Shown here one piece after another: positions 20,014 to 28,907 of a DNA stretch of 64,000 nt; position 1 is the stretch's first letter; each line of letters begins with the position of its first letter. The position numbers were made by a program, and so were the translations under genes. Origin of the DNA: an uncultured Pseudokineococcus sp. (lineage in GTDB: Bacteria; Actinomycetota; Actinomycetes; Actinomycetales; Quadrisphaeraceae); NCBI RefSeq assembly GCF_947495735.1, contig NZ_CANMAA010000001.1:310001-374000 (forward strand). Reading direction: 5' to 3'. The notes under the pieces were generated by a model. That model was not told the DNA's origin. It did not search any database and saw nothing but the letters and a program-made list of their open reading frames with translations.

Positions 20014-21149
20014 GGGGCGCTCTCCACGAGGACGCCGCGCTCGCGCAGCGCGGCGGTCGCGGCCCGCAGGCGCGGCGCCCGCTCCGCGGCCCCGCCGAGC
20101 ACCTCCAGCTGGAGGTGGCCGGAGCGGCGTCCGCCCAGGTGCTCGACCCGGCCGCCGACGACGGCGACGTCGAGCCCGTGCTCGCGCACGAGGGCGCTGA
20201 GCACCGGCTCCTCGGTGCCGCCGGTGACGACGAGCTGCAGCAGCGCGCTGCCCTCGCGCAGGGGCGCGGGCGGCGGTGGTGGCAGCAGCCGCGAGGCCAG
20301 CGGCGAGCCGGGGCGGTCGGCGACCTCGGAGAGCCTGCCCTCGTCCACGACCCGTCCTCGCTCGAGCAGGACGGCGCTGTCGCACGCGCTGCGGACGACG
20401 TCCATCTCGTGGGTGACGACGACGACCGTCAGGCCCAGCTCGTCGCGCAGCTCGCGCACGAGGGCCAGCACGCCGGCGGTGCTCGCGGGGTCGAGCGCGG
20501 AGGTGGCCTCGTCGCACAGCAGGACCGACGGGCGGGCGGCGAGGGCGCGGGCGATGGCCACCCGCTGCTGCTGCCCGCCGCTCAGCTGCGAGGGGCGCGC
20601 GCCCGCCTTCTCGGCGAGGCCGACGCGGTCGAGCAGCTCGGCGGCCCGGCGCTCGCGCTCGCGGCGGTCGACGCCGGCCAGCTCCAGCGGCAGCGCCACG
20701 TTGCCGAGGGCGGTGCGCGAGCCGAGCAGGTCGAAGTGCTGGAAGACCATGCCGATGCGGCGCCGGGCGGCGCGCAGCCCGGCGGGGCCCATCGCCGTGA
20801 GGTCCTCGCCGTCGACGACGACCCGGCCCGAGGTCGGCCGCTCGAGGAGGTTGACGCAGCGCGCGAGCGTGCTCTTGCCCGACCCGCTGGGCCCCACGAC
20901 GCCGACGACGTCGCCGGCCGGCACGCTGATGCTGACGTCGTCCAGCGCCCGGACCTCCCCGACCCCCTGGGGCGCGCCCCGGCGGGCGCGGGCCCCGGCG
21001 GTCCGGTCCTGCCGAGCCCTCAGCTCCTCCTGCGCCTCCGGCTCGCCCGGGGCTGCGGCGTCGTCCCGGCGCGCGCCGCGGCGGCCCGGGCGCCCGCCCC
21101 GCTGGCCGGACGCCGGGTAGGTCTTGACGAGGGAGGACAGCTCGATCAC
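20010..21149 (-). CDS. metN: Methionine ABC transporter ATP-binding protein with an unusual N-terminal insertion
   Basis: ATPase of the methionine importer, 379 residues. Walker A is VGPSGSGKST, the signature is LSGGQQQRVAIARAL, Walker B is VLLCDEATSALD, and the C-terminal 85 residues form the NIL ligand-sensing domain (SALLQLVVTGG to the end). Between the first strand (VIELSSLVKTYPASGQ) and the second (EVRALDDVSISV) the family has a short turn; here there are about 47 extra residues, rich in Arg, Gly and Glu. The GTG at 21149 is chosen because it starts exactly where MetN homology does, with AGGAG some 12 nt upstream. The gene is headed by a SAM riboswitch and its stop overlaps metI. Confidence 0.94.
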   Translation of the reverse strand: MIELSSLVKTYPASGQRGGRPGRRGARRDDAAAPGEPEAQEELRARQDRTAGARARRGAPQGVGEVRALDDVSISVPAGDVVGVVGPSGSGKSTLARCVNLLERPTSGRVVVDGEDLTAMGPAGLRAARRRIGMVFQHFDLLGSRTALGNVALPLELAGVDRRERERRAAELLDRVGLAEKAGARPSQLSGGQQQRVAIARALAARPSVLLCDEATSALDPASTAGVLALVRELRDELGLTVVVVTHEMDVVRSACDSAVLLERGRVVDEGRLSEVADRPGSPLASRLLPPPPPAPLREGSALLQLVVTGGTEEPVLSALVREHGLDVAVVGGRVEHLGGRRSGHLQLEVLGGAAERAPRLRAATAALRERGVLVESAP

Positions 21150-21239
21150 GGGGGTCGTGCTCCTGGTGCCAGGCGCGACGGCACAGCCGCCGCGGACGCG
21201 GAGGCGCAGACCCGGGTGTGGGCCACGCTTGCCGGCGCG

Positions 21240-21338
21240 CATCCGTCGCGCGACGACCTGGTCCTCACCCGGAGCACCCCGCCGTGGCGGAGGGTTGCTG
21301 ACCAGCGAGCCGGGGCTTCGCGCTGGCACTCGTGACCG
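21240..21338 (-). promoter_or_regulatory. SAM riboswitch (SAM-I/IV clan, probably SAM-IV) ahead of metN
   Basis: On the minus strand the leader begins GGTCACGAGTGCCAGC and continues with AAGCCCCGGCT, GCTGG, then AGCAACCCTCCGCC, GGCGGGGTGCTCCGGGTGA and a closing GGACC. This order (P1 GGTC/GGACC, P2 CCAGC/GCTGG, the conserved CAACCCTCC bulge, P3 GCGGGG, CCGGGTGA) is that of the SAM-binding core; the CCCCGGC/CCGGG pairing and actinobacterial setting favour the SAM-IV subtype. The core is 21260-21337, with a further hairpin downstream of it on the transcript. It should reduce metNIQ expression when SAM is abundant. Confidence 0.85.
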
Positions 21339-21344
21339 TGGCGG

Positions 21345-21374
21345 ACGGTAGGCAGGCGCCCGAGGCGCTGTCAA
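21345..21374 (-). promoter_or_regulatory. Promoter of the metNIQ leader
   Basis: TTGACA (21374-21369) and TACCGT (21350-21345) are spaced by 18 nt, and the -10 ends 7 nt before the first base of the riboswitch core. This is the cleanest sigma-70 type promoter in the window. Confidence 0.8.
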
Positions 21375-21378
21375 AGCG

Positions 21379-21418
21379 GTCCGGCCGTCGCCGCCGGGGG
21401 AGGCGACGACGGCCGGTC
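21379..21418 (-). terminator. Terminator of glgX
   Basis: CCGGCCGTCG pairs with CGACGGCCGG around a GC-rich loop, 58 nt beyond the glgX stop and directly upstream of the metN promoter. Confidence 0.65.
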
Positions 21419-21475
21419 CCGGAGTCGTCCCCGGGTCCGCCTCGAGGTCCGTCCGAGGGCCGGCTCAGGGCCGGC

Positions 21476-23686
21476 TCAGGGCCGCTCGGCGGCGTAGACC
21501 CGCAGCGAGGTGGGGCCGAGCTCGACGACGCCGCCCGCGTCCACGCGCGCCGCCGCGACGTCCTCGGGGCGCTCGCACGTGCTGTCCCACAGCAGCTCCC
21601 ACCGGTGCGCCCACGGCTGCGCCGGCAGGTGGACCGGCGTGCTGCCCGCCCCGGAGTGCAGCACCACGAGCAGCGAGCGGTGGTCCACCGGGTCGCCGTG
21701 CAGGAACATCTGCAGCGTCCGCAGGTGCGCCTCGTGCCAGCGGTCCTCGGTCATCGGCCGCCCGTCGGGGCCGAACCAGGCGAGGTCGGTCGTCCCGTCG
21801 TCGTGCACGGGGCGGCCGCTCGCGAAGGTGTCCTGGCGCAGCACCGGGTGCTCGCGGCGCAGGGCCACCAGCCGCCGCGCCGTCGCCAGCAGGTCGGCCT
21901 CCGGGCCGCCGCGCCGCAGGGCCGGCCAGTCGAGCCAGACGCCCTCGTCGTCGACGACGTAGGCGTTGTTGTTGCCGGCCTGCGTCCGGAGCATCTCGTC
22001 GCCGCCCAGCAGCATGGGCACGCCCGTGGAGAGCAGCAGGGTCCCCAGCAGGTTGCGCACGGAGCGGCGGCGCGCGCTCGCGACCTGCGGGTCCTCGGTC
22101 GGTCCCTCGACCCCGTGGTTGTCGGAGCGGTTGTCCCCGTGGCCGTCCCGGTTGTCCTCGCCGTTGCCCTCGTTGTGCTTCGACACGTAGGCGCACGCGT
22201 CCGCGAGCGTGAAGCCGTCGTGCGCGGCGAGCAGGTTGACCGAGGCCAGCGGGCCCCGCCGGGACGCGTCCGTGCTCGCGCCGTGGGCGAACAGGTCGGC
22301 GGAGCCGGCGAGCCGGGTGGCCAGGTGGCGCACGCCGACCTCGGGGTGCTCCCCGCGGCGGGCCCGCGCGGCGTCGGCGAGCCAGAAGCTGCGCACGTCG
22401 TCGCGGTAGCGGTCGTTCCACTCGGCGAACGGGAGGGGGAACTGGCCCGTGCGCCACCCGCCGGGGCCGACGTCCCACGGCTCCGCGACCAGCTTCACGT
22501 CGGCGAGCACCGGGTCCTGGCGCGCGGCCACGAGGAAGGGGTGCTCGGCGTCGAAGGAGGCCACGTCCCGGCCCCGCGCCAGGGCCGGGGCGAGGTCGAA
22601 GCGGAAGCCGTCGACCCCGTAGGCGTCCACCCAGTGCCGCAGGGAGTCCAGGACGAGCTGGACCACGCGGGCGGAGGAGGAGTCGAGCGTGCCGCCGCAG
22701 CCGGTGACGTCCACGTCGAGGCCCGCGGAGTCCAGGCGGTAGTACGCCTCCGCGTCCAGGCCGCGGAAGGACAGCGTCGGGCCCTCCACGCCCCCCTCGC
22801 ACGTGTGGTTGTAGACGACGTCGAGGAGCACCTCGAGGCCGCCCGCGTGCAGGGCGTCCACCGCGCCGGCGAGCTCGTCGGCGACCGCGGCCGGACCCGC
22901 CGCGCGAGCCGCCGCGCTGGCGTAGCGGGGGGCCGGGGCGAAGTAGGACAGCGTGCTGTAGCCCCAGGCGTTGCGGCGCCCCCGCCGCGCGAGCCACGGC
23001 TCCTCGGCGATGGCGTGCACGGGCAGCAGCTCCAGCGCCGTCACGCCGAGGTCGCGCAGGTGCCCGACCACCGCCGGGTGGCCGAGGGCGGCGTACGTGC
23101 CCCGCAGCTCCGGCGGGACGTCGGGGTGGCGCATCGTCAGGCCGCGCACGTGCGCCTCGTAGACGACGGTCTCCGACCAGGGGGTCCTCGGCCGGCCGGA
23201 GGCTGCGGCGCGCCGCGCGGGCAGCACGACGCCGTGGGGAGCGCTGGCGGTGGAGTCGCTCGTGCTGCGCCGGCGGGCGCCGCCGGAGCGCGCCGGTCCG
23301 TCGACGGGCGCCCAGGCCTCGTCGACCTCGTGGCCGAAGAGCGAGGCGTCCATCCGCACCTCGTCGGCCAGGCCGCGGGCGTAGGGGTCGAGCAGCAGCT
23401 TGTCGGCGTTGAAGCGGTGCCCGCGCTCGGGCTCCCAGGGCCCGTGCGCGCGCACGCCGTAGCGCTGCCCCGCGGCGACGCCCGGCAGGTGCCCGTGCCA
23501 GACGCCGTGGGTCCGGCCCTCCAGCGGGACGCGGTGCTCGGCCCAGCCCCCGGCGCCGTCGTCGTCGAGGAGGCAGACCTCCACCCGCTCGGCGTGCGGG
23601 GCGTAGACCGCCGCGGTGGCGCCGCCCGGCACGAGGTGGACCCCGAGGGGGGAGGGGGCGCTGCGGGGGGCGGGACTGCTGCTCAT
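21476..23686 (-). CDS. glgX: Glycogen debranching enzyme
   Basis: GH13 isoamylase-type enzyme that removes alpha-1,6 branches left by GlgP. The 736-residue product has an N-terminal CBM48 domain (GVHLVPGGATAAVYAPHAER), then VVYEAHVRGLTM, LLDVVYNHTCEGG, YGVDGFRFDLAPALAR (nucleophile Asp), LVAEPWDVGPGGW (acid Glu) and NLLAAHDGFTLADA, followed by KHNEGNGEDNRDGHGDN, typical of GlgX. A 30-residue Ser/Arg-rich insertion near residue 135 precedes the barrel. The ATG at 23686 lacks a Shine-Dalgarno; an in-frame start 13 codons upstream is possible. It stands away from the glgE/glgP cluster and has its own terminator. Confidence 0.93.
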   Translation of the reverse strand: MSSSPAPRSAPSPLGVHLVPGGATAAVYAPHAERVEVCLLDDDGAGGWAEHRVPLEGRTHGVWHGHLPGVAAGQRYGVRAHGPWEPERGHRFNADKLLLDPYARGLADEVRMDASLFGHEVDEAWAPVDGPARSGGARRRSTSDSTASAPHGVVLPARRAAASGRPRTPWSETVVYEAHVRGLTMRHPDVPPELRGTYAALGHPAVVGHLRDLGVTALELLPVHAIAEEPWLARRGRRNAWGYSTLSYFAPAPRYASAAARAAGPAAVADELAGAVDALHAGGLEVLLDVVYNHTCEGGVEGPTLSFRGLDAEAYYRLDSAGLDVDVTGCGGTLDSSSARVVQLVLDSLRHWVDAYGVDGFRFDLAPALARGRDVASFDAEHPFLVAARQDPVLADVKLVAEPWDVGPGGWRTGQFPLPFAEWNDRYRDDVRSFWLADAARARRGEHPEVGVRHLATRLAGSADLFAHGASTDASRRGPLASVNLLAAHDGFTLADACAYVSKHNEGNGEDNRDGHGDNRSDNHGVEGPTEDPQVASARRRSVRNLLGTLLLSTGVPMLLGGDEMLRTQAGNNNAYVVDDEGVWLDWPALRRGGPEADLLATARRLVALRREHPVLRQDTFASGRPVHDDGTTDLAWFGPDGRPMTEDRWHEAHLRTLQMFLHGDPVDHRSLLVVLHSGAGSTPVHLPAQPWAHRWELLWDSTCERPEDVAAARVDAGGVVELGPTSLRVYAAERP

Positions 23687-23904
23687 GGGAGGGGTATCGG
23701 CAGGCACGGGCGGCCACTGTGCCACTGCCCGACCCGTGCGCCGGAGCCGGCGGACCCCGGCGGAGAGGGCGCCTCGGAGGTCGTCCGTCGTCGCCCCCCG
23801 CGTCGCGGACCGGTCGGCCCCGGCCTCGGCCCGGGCTAGCGTCCACCGTCCCGGGTCGCCGCAGCCGCCGGCGCCGCGGCCACCGCCCCGCCGCAGGAGG
23901 ACCC

Positions 23905-24732
23905 GTGCCCGACGCCCGTCCGGAACCCGCCCCGGCCGCTCGGCCCGCCGCCGTCCTGGAGCCGCCCGTGCGCGGGGTCGCCGTGCTGCGGCTGGACAGG
24001 CCCCCCGTCAACGCGCTGGACGCGGCGGCGCAGGACCTCGTGGCGGCGCTCGCGCGCGAGGCCGACGGGCGCCAGGACGTGCGGGCCGTCGTCGTCACCG
24101 GCGGGGAGCGCTTCGGCGCCGGCGCGGACGTGCACGAGATGGCCGCGATGTCGGGGGAGGAGATGGCCGCGCGCGCGCCGGGCCTGCAGGGCTTCACCGA
24201 CGCCGTCGCCGCGGTCGGGGTGCCGGTGGTGGCGGCCCTCGAGGGCCCCGTCCTGGGCGGGGGCCTGGAGCTGGCGCTCGCGTGCGACGTCCGCGTGTGC
24301 GGCGAGGGCGCCCGGCTGGGTCTGCCCGAGGTCGGCCTCGGCGTCGTGCCCGGCGCGGGCGGCACCCAGCGCCTGGCGCGGCTCGTCGGGCCCGCGCGCG
24401 CCAAGGACCTGCTGCTGTCGGCGTCGCCGGTGGGGGCGCAGGAGTCCTGGCGCCTCGGGCTCGTGGACCGCGTCGTGCCCGCCGGCGAGGCGCTCGGCGC
24501 CGCGCGCGCCCTCGCCGAGCGCTACGCCGCCGCTGGCCCGCGCGAGGCCCTGCGCGCCGCCAAGAGGGCGGTCGACGGCGGCCTGGAGCTCCCGCTGCCG
24601 CAGGGCCTGGCGCTCGAGCGCGCCCTGTTCACCGAGCTCTTCGCCGGTCCGGAGCGCGCGCGGCGCATGGGCGCCTTCGCGGTGCGGCGCCCGGGCACCG
24701 GCGCCGTGCCTGGTGACCACCGGCGCACCTGA
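23905..24732 (+). CDS. Enoyl-CoA hydratase/isomerase (crotonase) family protein
   Basis: A 275-residue crotonase-fold protein. RLDRPPVNALDAAAQDLV, then FGAGADVHEMAAMS (first oxyanion-hole segment), GPVLGGGLELALACDVRV (second), and LPEVGLGVVPGAGGTQRLARL with the catalytic Glu position, are all present. The C-terminal helix carries AKRAVDGG. It is most likely an enoyl-CoA hydratase of fatty-acid or amino-acid oxidation, but the acyl substrate cannot be read. The GTG at 23905 has AGGAGG 5 nt upstream; a TAGCGT -10 lies near 23836, giving a leader of roughly 55 nt. There is no beta-oxidation gene next to it. Confidence 0.9.
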   Translation: MPDARPEPAPAARPAAVLEPPVRGVAVLRLDRPPVNALDAAAQDLVAALAREADGRQDVRAVVVTGGERFGAGADVHEMAAMSGEEMAARAPGLQGFTDAVAAVGVPVVAALEGPVLGGGLELALACDVRVCGEGARLGLPEVGLGVVPGAGGTQRLARLVGPARAKDLLLSASPVGAQESWRLGLVDRVVPAGEALGAARALAERYAAAGPREALRAAKRAVDGGLELPLPQGLALERALFTELFAGPERARRMGAFAVRRPGTGAVPGDHRRT

Positions 24733-24765
24733 CCGGCGGGTGCGGCCGCTCGCCGGCGCCGACCC

Positions 24766-24783
24766 CTTCCCCGGGCGGGGAAG
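24766..24783 (+). terminator. Short hairpin after the crotonase gene
   Basis: CTTCCCC and GGGGAAG form a perfect 7-bp stem with a GGGC loop, 33 nt after the stop codon. It is short for a terminator and has no T-run. Confidence 0.4.
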
Positions 24784-24890
24784 ACGCCCTTCAGGACCCG
24801 CCGGTCGCCGCCGATGGACGGGCAGGCGCCGCCCCGCGGGGGCGGCAGGAGCTCGGCGGGCCACCCCGCCGGAGGGACGGAGGGCGGGCA

Positions 24891-25448
24891 GTGCGCGAGG
24901 GGACCGTGCGGCCGACAGGCGTCGAGCGCCGCTTCGAGGAGGACGAGGTCATCGTGACCAAGACCGACCTGCAGGGGCGGATCACGTACGCCAACGACGT
25001 CTTCCTGCGGGTCTCGGCCTATCCCGAGGCGGCCATGCTCGGCCAGCCGCACAACATGATCCGCCACCCGGAGATGCCGCGCTGCGTCTTCGCGCTGCTG
25101 TGGAGCACGCTGAAGCAGGGGCGGGAGCTGTTCGCGTACGTCGTGAACCTCGCCGGTGACGGCGCGCACTACTGGGTGCTCGCCCACGTGACCCCCACCC
25201 GGGGGCCCGACGGGTCGACCGTCGGGTACCACTCGAACCGGCGCCTCCCCAGCGCCCGGGCGCTGGCCGAGATCCGACCGCTGTACGCCCGGCTGCTCGC
25301 CGAGGAGGCCCGCCACCCGCGGCCGGCCGACGCGGTGGCCGCGTCGACGGCCCTGCTCGAGGCCGTGCTGGCCGAGCGCGGGCAGGACTACGACCGCTTC
25401 CTGTGGAGCCTCGCGGGCGCCCCCGCGACCGCCGGGCGGGCGGCGTGA
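24891..25448 (+). CDS. Aer-type PAS domain protein (probable FAD redox sensor)
   Basis: A 185-residue soluble protein whose residues 15-125 are a PAS domain of the aerotaxis (Aer) class: [20 protein letters not shown], then [21 protein letters not shown] and [12 protein letters not shown]. In E. coli Aer the HN-RHPDMP segment and the nearby Trp contact FAD, so flavin binding is plausible here. The rest is helical. There is no membrane segment and no signalling domain of its own: the stop codon overlaps the start of a soluble chemoreceptor gene (GTGA), so the two appear to be one sensor split into two proteins. The GTG start has GGAGGG upstream. Confidence 0.85.
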   Translation: MREGTVRPTGVERRFEEDEVIVTKTDLQGRITYANDVFLRVSAYPEAAMLGQPHNMIRHPEMPRCVFALLWSTLKQGRELFAYVVNLAGDGAHYWVLAHVTPTRGPDGSTVGYHSNRRLPSARALAEIRPLYARLLAEEARHPRPADAVAASTALLEAVLAERGQDYDRFLWSLAGAPATAGRAA

Positions 25449-26413
25449 GGCGCTCGGCCCCGTGGGGCCGCGACGAGAGCCCCGCCGAGCGCGCCGCGGG
25501 CGTCTCCTCGGCGGCCGTGCGCGAGATGCTCCGGGTCTGCCGCCTCGTCGCCGCGGGGGACCTGGAGGCCCGGGTCCAGCACGTGCCGGGCAGCGAGGAC
25601 GACCCCGACCTGGTCCTGCTGCGCCACGAGCTCAACCGCTTCATCGACCGCACGGACGCCTACGTCCGGGAGTCGGCGGCGTCCCTGGAGGCGGCCAGCG
25701 AGGGCCGGTTCCACCGGCAGTTCCTGCTCACCGGCCTGGCCGGGGCCTTCGCCTGCGGTGCCCACACCATCAACGCCGCCCGCGAGGCCATGGCCTCGGC
25801 CGCCGCGCGGGCGACCGAGGTGGCCGACGCCCGGCTCCGCCTCGCCGACGAGTTCGAGAGCACGGTCATGACGGTCTCCCAGACCGTCGCGGCGGCGGCG
25901 ACCGAGCTGAGCGCCTCGGCGGCCAGCCTGTCGGGCTCCGTCGCGCTGGCCGTCCGGGAGGCGGACGACGCCCGGGAGGCGGTGGGGCGCCTGGAGCGCT
26001 CCTCGCAGCAGATCCGGCAGGTCGTCACGCTCATCTCCCAGGTGTCGGGGCAGACCCGCCTGCTCGCCCTCAACGCCACCATCGAGGCGGCCCGGGCGGG
26101 TGCGGCGGGGCGCGGCTTCGCCGTCGTCGCCTCGGAGGTCAAGCAGCTCGCCGACCAGACCTTCGGCGCCACCGACGAGGTGACGGCGCAGGTGGGCGAC
26201 GTCCAGGAGGTCGCCTCGACGAGCACCTCGGTGATGTCGCGCATCAGCCAGACCGTGCGGGAGATGGACTCGATGGTCGAGGGCGTCTCCGTCGCGGTGG
26301 ACGGCGGCGGCGAGCACGGGGGTGCCGCGGACGGCGCTCCGGGCCTCGCCCAGCTCGCCGAGGTCCTGCGCGCGGAGGTCGCCCGCTTCCTCGCCGTGCT
26401 GCGCGAGGGCTGA
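25445..26413 (+). CDS. Soluble methyl-accepting chemotaxis protein
   Basis: A 322-residue chemoreceptor without transmembrane segments. The N-terminal 110 residues are helical and HAMP-like ([30 protein letters not shown]). The methyl-accepting signalling domain fills the rest, with the receptor tip [20 protein letters not shown] followed by [14 protein letters not shown], which binds CheA and CheW. Its start overlaps the stop of the Aer-like PAS gene, so that protein is the likely input module. The stretch after residue 290 is short, so the descending helix seems a little shorter than usual. No che or flagellar genes lie in the window. Confidence 0.88.
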   Translation: MRRSAPWGRDESPAERAAGVSSAAVREMLRVCRLVAAGDLEARVQHVPGSEDDPDLVLLRHELNRFIDRTDAYVRESAASLEAASEGRFHRQFLLTGLAGAFACGAHTINAAREAMASAAARATEVADARLRLADEFESTVMTVSQTVAAAATELSASAASLSGSVALAVREADDAREAVGRLERSSQQIRQVVTLISQVSGQTRLLALNATIEAARAGAAGRGFAVVASEVKQLADQTFGATDEVTAQVGDVQEVASTSTSVMSRISQTVREMDSMVEGVSVAVDGGGEHGGAADGAPGLAQLAEVLRAEVARFLAVLREG

Positions 26414-26481
26414 GCCCGGCGCGCCCGCCCGCCGGGCTCCCGCCCGCCGGGCGGGCGGCGCCGCGCGTCTACCCTCCTCGC

Positions 26482-27735
26482 GTGAGCGCCAGCAGCCCCG
26501 CCGGGCGACCGGAGCCCGGCGCCGCGCCCCGTCGGGTCTACGCCGACCACGCGGCCAGCGCCCCCGTGCTCCCCGCGGCCGCCGAGGCCGTGCTCGAGGC
26601 CCTCGGCCTGCCGGGCAACGCCTCCTCCGCCCACGCGGAGGGGCGCGCGGCCCGCCGGCTCCTCGAGGAGTCGCGGGAGGAGGTGGCCCGGGTCCTGGGT
26701 GCCCGCCCGGACGAGGTCGTGCTCACCTCGGGCGGCACCGAGGCCGACAACCTGGCCGTGGCCGGCCTGTACCGCGCGCGGCGCGCGCAGGACCCACGGC
26801 GTCGCCGCGTCCTCGTCAGCGCCGTCGAGCACCCCGCGGTCCTCGACCCCGCGCGCCGGCTCGCCGCCGCGGAGGGCGCCGAGCTCGTGCTCCTGCTCGT
26901 CGACGCCCGCGGCCGCCTCGACCTCGCGGCCCTGGCCGTCGAGCTCGAGCGGGCGCCCGGGGAGACCGCGCTCGTCAGCGTCATGTGGGCCAACAACGAG
27001 ACCGGCGTCCTGCAGCCGCTGCCCGAGGTCGTGGCCCTGGCCGCCGCGGCCGGCGTCCCCGTCCACAGCGACGCCGTGCAGGCCCCGGCGACGCAGGCGG
27101 TGGACCTCGCGGCCAGTGGCCTCGCGGCGCTGTCGGTCTCCGGGCACAAGGTCGGGGCGCCGGTCGGCACCGGGGCGCTGCTGGTGCGCCGGGGCGAGGG
27201 GCTCGAGCCGCTGGTGCGCGGCGGGGGGCACGAGCGCGGGCTGCGCTCGGGCACCTCGGCGGTGGCGCTGGCGCGGGGCCTCGCGGTCGCGCTCGCCGCG
27301 GCCGCCGCAGACCGCGACGCTGAGGCCCCGCGGCTGCGGGCCCTGCGCGGGCGGCTGCTCTCCGGTGTCTCGCAGGACGTCCCGGACGCCGTGCTGCGCG
27401 GGGACGCGCGCGAGGGGGCGTCGCTGCCCGGGACGGCCCTGCTCACGCTGCCCGGCTGCGACGGCGACGCGCTGCTGTACCTGCTCGACGCCCGCGGCAT
27501 CGCCATCTCGACCGGGAGCGCCTGCAGCGCAGGGGCTCTGCAGACCAGCCACGTGCTGGCCGCGATGGGGGTGCCCGGCGAGGAGGCCCGGGGCGCGCTG
27601 CGGGTCAGCCTGGGGCGCACCAGCACCGCCGCGGACGTGGACCGGCTGCTCGAGGCGCTGCCCCCCGTCGTCGCCGCCGCGCGGCGCGCCCGGGCCGCCT
27701 CCGGGCCGGTCGCCGCTGCGCCGGTGGGGGTCTGA
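26482..27735 (+). CDS. Cysteine desulfurase (NifS/IscS family)
   Basis: PLP enzyme that takes sulfur from cysteine as an enzyme-bound persulfide. In 417 residues it has YADHAASAPVLPAA at the N-terminus, SSAHAEGRAARRLLEE, VLTSGGTEADNLAV, a catalytic His in SAVEHPAV, the PLP Lys in SVSGHKVGAPVGTG, and the persulfide Cys in STGSACSAGALQTSHVL near residue 350. The GTG start lies 6 nt after TACCCT and has no Shine-Dalgarno, fitting a leaderless transcript. MnmA follows after 3 nt, so this copy probably supplies sulfur for tRNA 2-thiouridine. Whether it also serves Fe-S assembly cannot be told. Confidence 0.94.
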   Translation: MSASSPAGRPEPGAAPRRVYADHAASAPVLPAAAEAVLEALGLPGNASSAHAEGRAARRLLEESREEVARVLGARPDEVVLTSGGTEADNLAVAGLYRARRAQDPRRRRVLVSAVEHPAVLDPARRLAAAEGAELVLLLVDARGRLDLAALAVELERAPGETALVSVMWANNETGVLQPLPEVVALAAAAGVPVHSDAVQAPATQAVDLAASGLAALSVSGHKVGAPVGTGALLVRRGEGLEPLVRGGGHERGLRSGTSAVALARGLAVALAAAAADRDAEAPRLRALRGRLLSGVSQDVPDAVLRGDAREGASLPGTALLTLPGCDGDALLYLLDARGIAISTGSACSAGALQTSHVLAAMGVPGEEARGALRVSLGRTSTAADVDRLLEALPPVVAAARRARAASGPVAAAPVGV

Positions 27736-27738
27736 GGC

Positions 27739-28824
27739 GTGCGCGTCCTGGCCGCGATGAGCGGCGGCGTCGACTCGGCCGTGGCCGCGGCGCGGGCGGT
27801 GGACGCCGGCCACGACGTCGTGGGGGTCCACCTCGCCCTGTCCCGCGCGGCGGCGGGCGGGGCGGGAGCGGCGCCCCGGGCGCGGGGCTGCTGCACCGTC
27901 GAGGACGCCGGGGACGCCCGGAGGGCCGCCGACGTCCTCGGCATCCCCTTCTACGTCTGGGACCTGTCCGAGCGCTTCCAGGCCGACGTCGTGGACGACT
28001 TCACGGCCGAGTACGCGGCCGGCCGCACGCCCAACCCGTGCGTGCGCTGCAACGAGCGCGTGAAGTTCGCAGCGCTGCTCGACCGGGCGCTCGCCCTCGG
28101 CTTCGACGCCCTCACGACCGGGCACTACGCGCGCCTGGAGGCGGCCGCGGACGGCGGGCCGCCGTCTCTGCACCGGGCGCGGGACGCCGCCAAGGACCAG
28201 TCCTACGTGCTGGCCGTGGTGCCGCCCCACCGGCTCGCGCGCGCGCTGCTGCCGCTCGGGGAGTCGGCGTCCAAGGCCGACGTGCGCGCCGAGGCCGCCG
28301 ACCGCGGGCTCGCGGTCGCCGAGAAGCCCGACAGCCACGACATCTGCTTCGTCCCGGGCGGTGACGCCCGCGCCTGGCTGCACGAGCGGGTGCCCGCCCG
28401 GCCGGGGCTCGTGCGCGACGAGGAGGGCGCGGTCCTGGGCGCCCACGACGGCGCGGCCGGCTTCACGGTGGGCCAGCGCCGCGGCCTGCGGGTCGGGACG
28501 CCCGCGCCGGACGGCCGCCCCCGGTACGTGCTCTCGCTCTCGGTGGCCACCGGCGACGTCGTGGTCGGGCCCGGCGAGCGGCTCGAGCGCACCCGGGTCG
28601 TCGGCGGCGCCCCGGTGTGGACGGGGGCGGAGCCGGCGGTGGGGGAGCGGCTCGGCGCCCAGCTGCGCGCGCACGGCGCCGAGGTGCCGTGCGTCCTGAC
28701 CTCCCGCGACCCGCTCGCGGTCGAGCTCGCCTCCCCCCTCCGCGGCGTCGCGCCCGGGCAGACCCTGGCCCTGTACGACGGCACCCGCGTCGTCGGCTCC
28801 GCCACGGTGGACTCCGCCGCCTGA
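27739..28824 (+). CDS. mnmA: tRNA-specific 2-thiouridylase
   Basis: Thiolates U34 of Lys, Glu and Gln tRNAs using a persulfide delivered from a cysteine desulfurase, here presumably the product of the preceding gene 3 nt upstream. The 361-residue protein has the PP-loop [17 protein letters not shown] at its start, [12 protein letters not shown] with the first catalytic Cys (about residue 99), [17 protein letters not shown], and [12 protein letters not shown] with the second Cys near 204. The C-terminal domain follows from [13 protein letters not shown]. The GTG start is fixed by homology. Operon with the desulfurase is clear. Confidence 0.96.
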   Translation: MRVLAAMSGGVDSAVAAARAVDAGHDVVGVHLALSRAAAGGAGAAPRARGCCTVEDAGDARRAADVLGIPFYVWDLSERFQADVVDDFTAEYAAGRTPNPCVRCNERVKFAALLDRALALGFDALTTGHYARLEAAADGGPPSLHRARDAAKDQSYVLAVVPPHRLARALLPLGESASKADVRAEAADRGLAVAEKPDSHDICFVPGGDARAWLHERVPARPGLVRDEEGAVLGAHDGAAGFTVGQRRGLRVGTPAPDGRPRYVLSLSVATGDVVVGPGERLERTRVVGGAPVWTGAEPAVGERLGAQLRAHGAEVPCVLTSRDPLAVELASPLRGVAPGQTLALYDGTRVVGSATVDSAA

Positions 28825-28907
28825 CGCTGTGCCGGTCTCGAGCGCCCCGACGGCGTCGACCGCCTCGGGCGGGCGGGCGGGCCGCCGGGCGCGGCTACGG
28901 TCGGCTC

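Noticed and set aside
27736-28907. A tRNA or small RNA gene near mnmA
   Set aside because: No cloverleaf or conserved box could be traced; the 83-bp gap is just a -10 box and GC-rich spacer.
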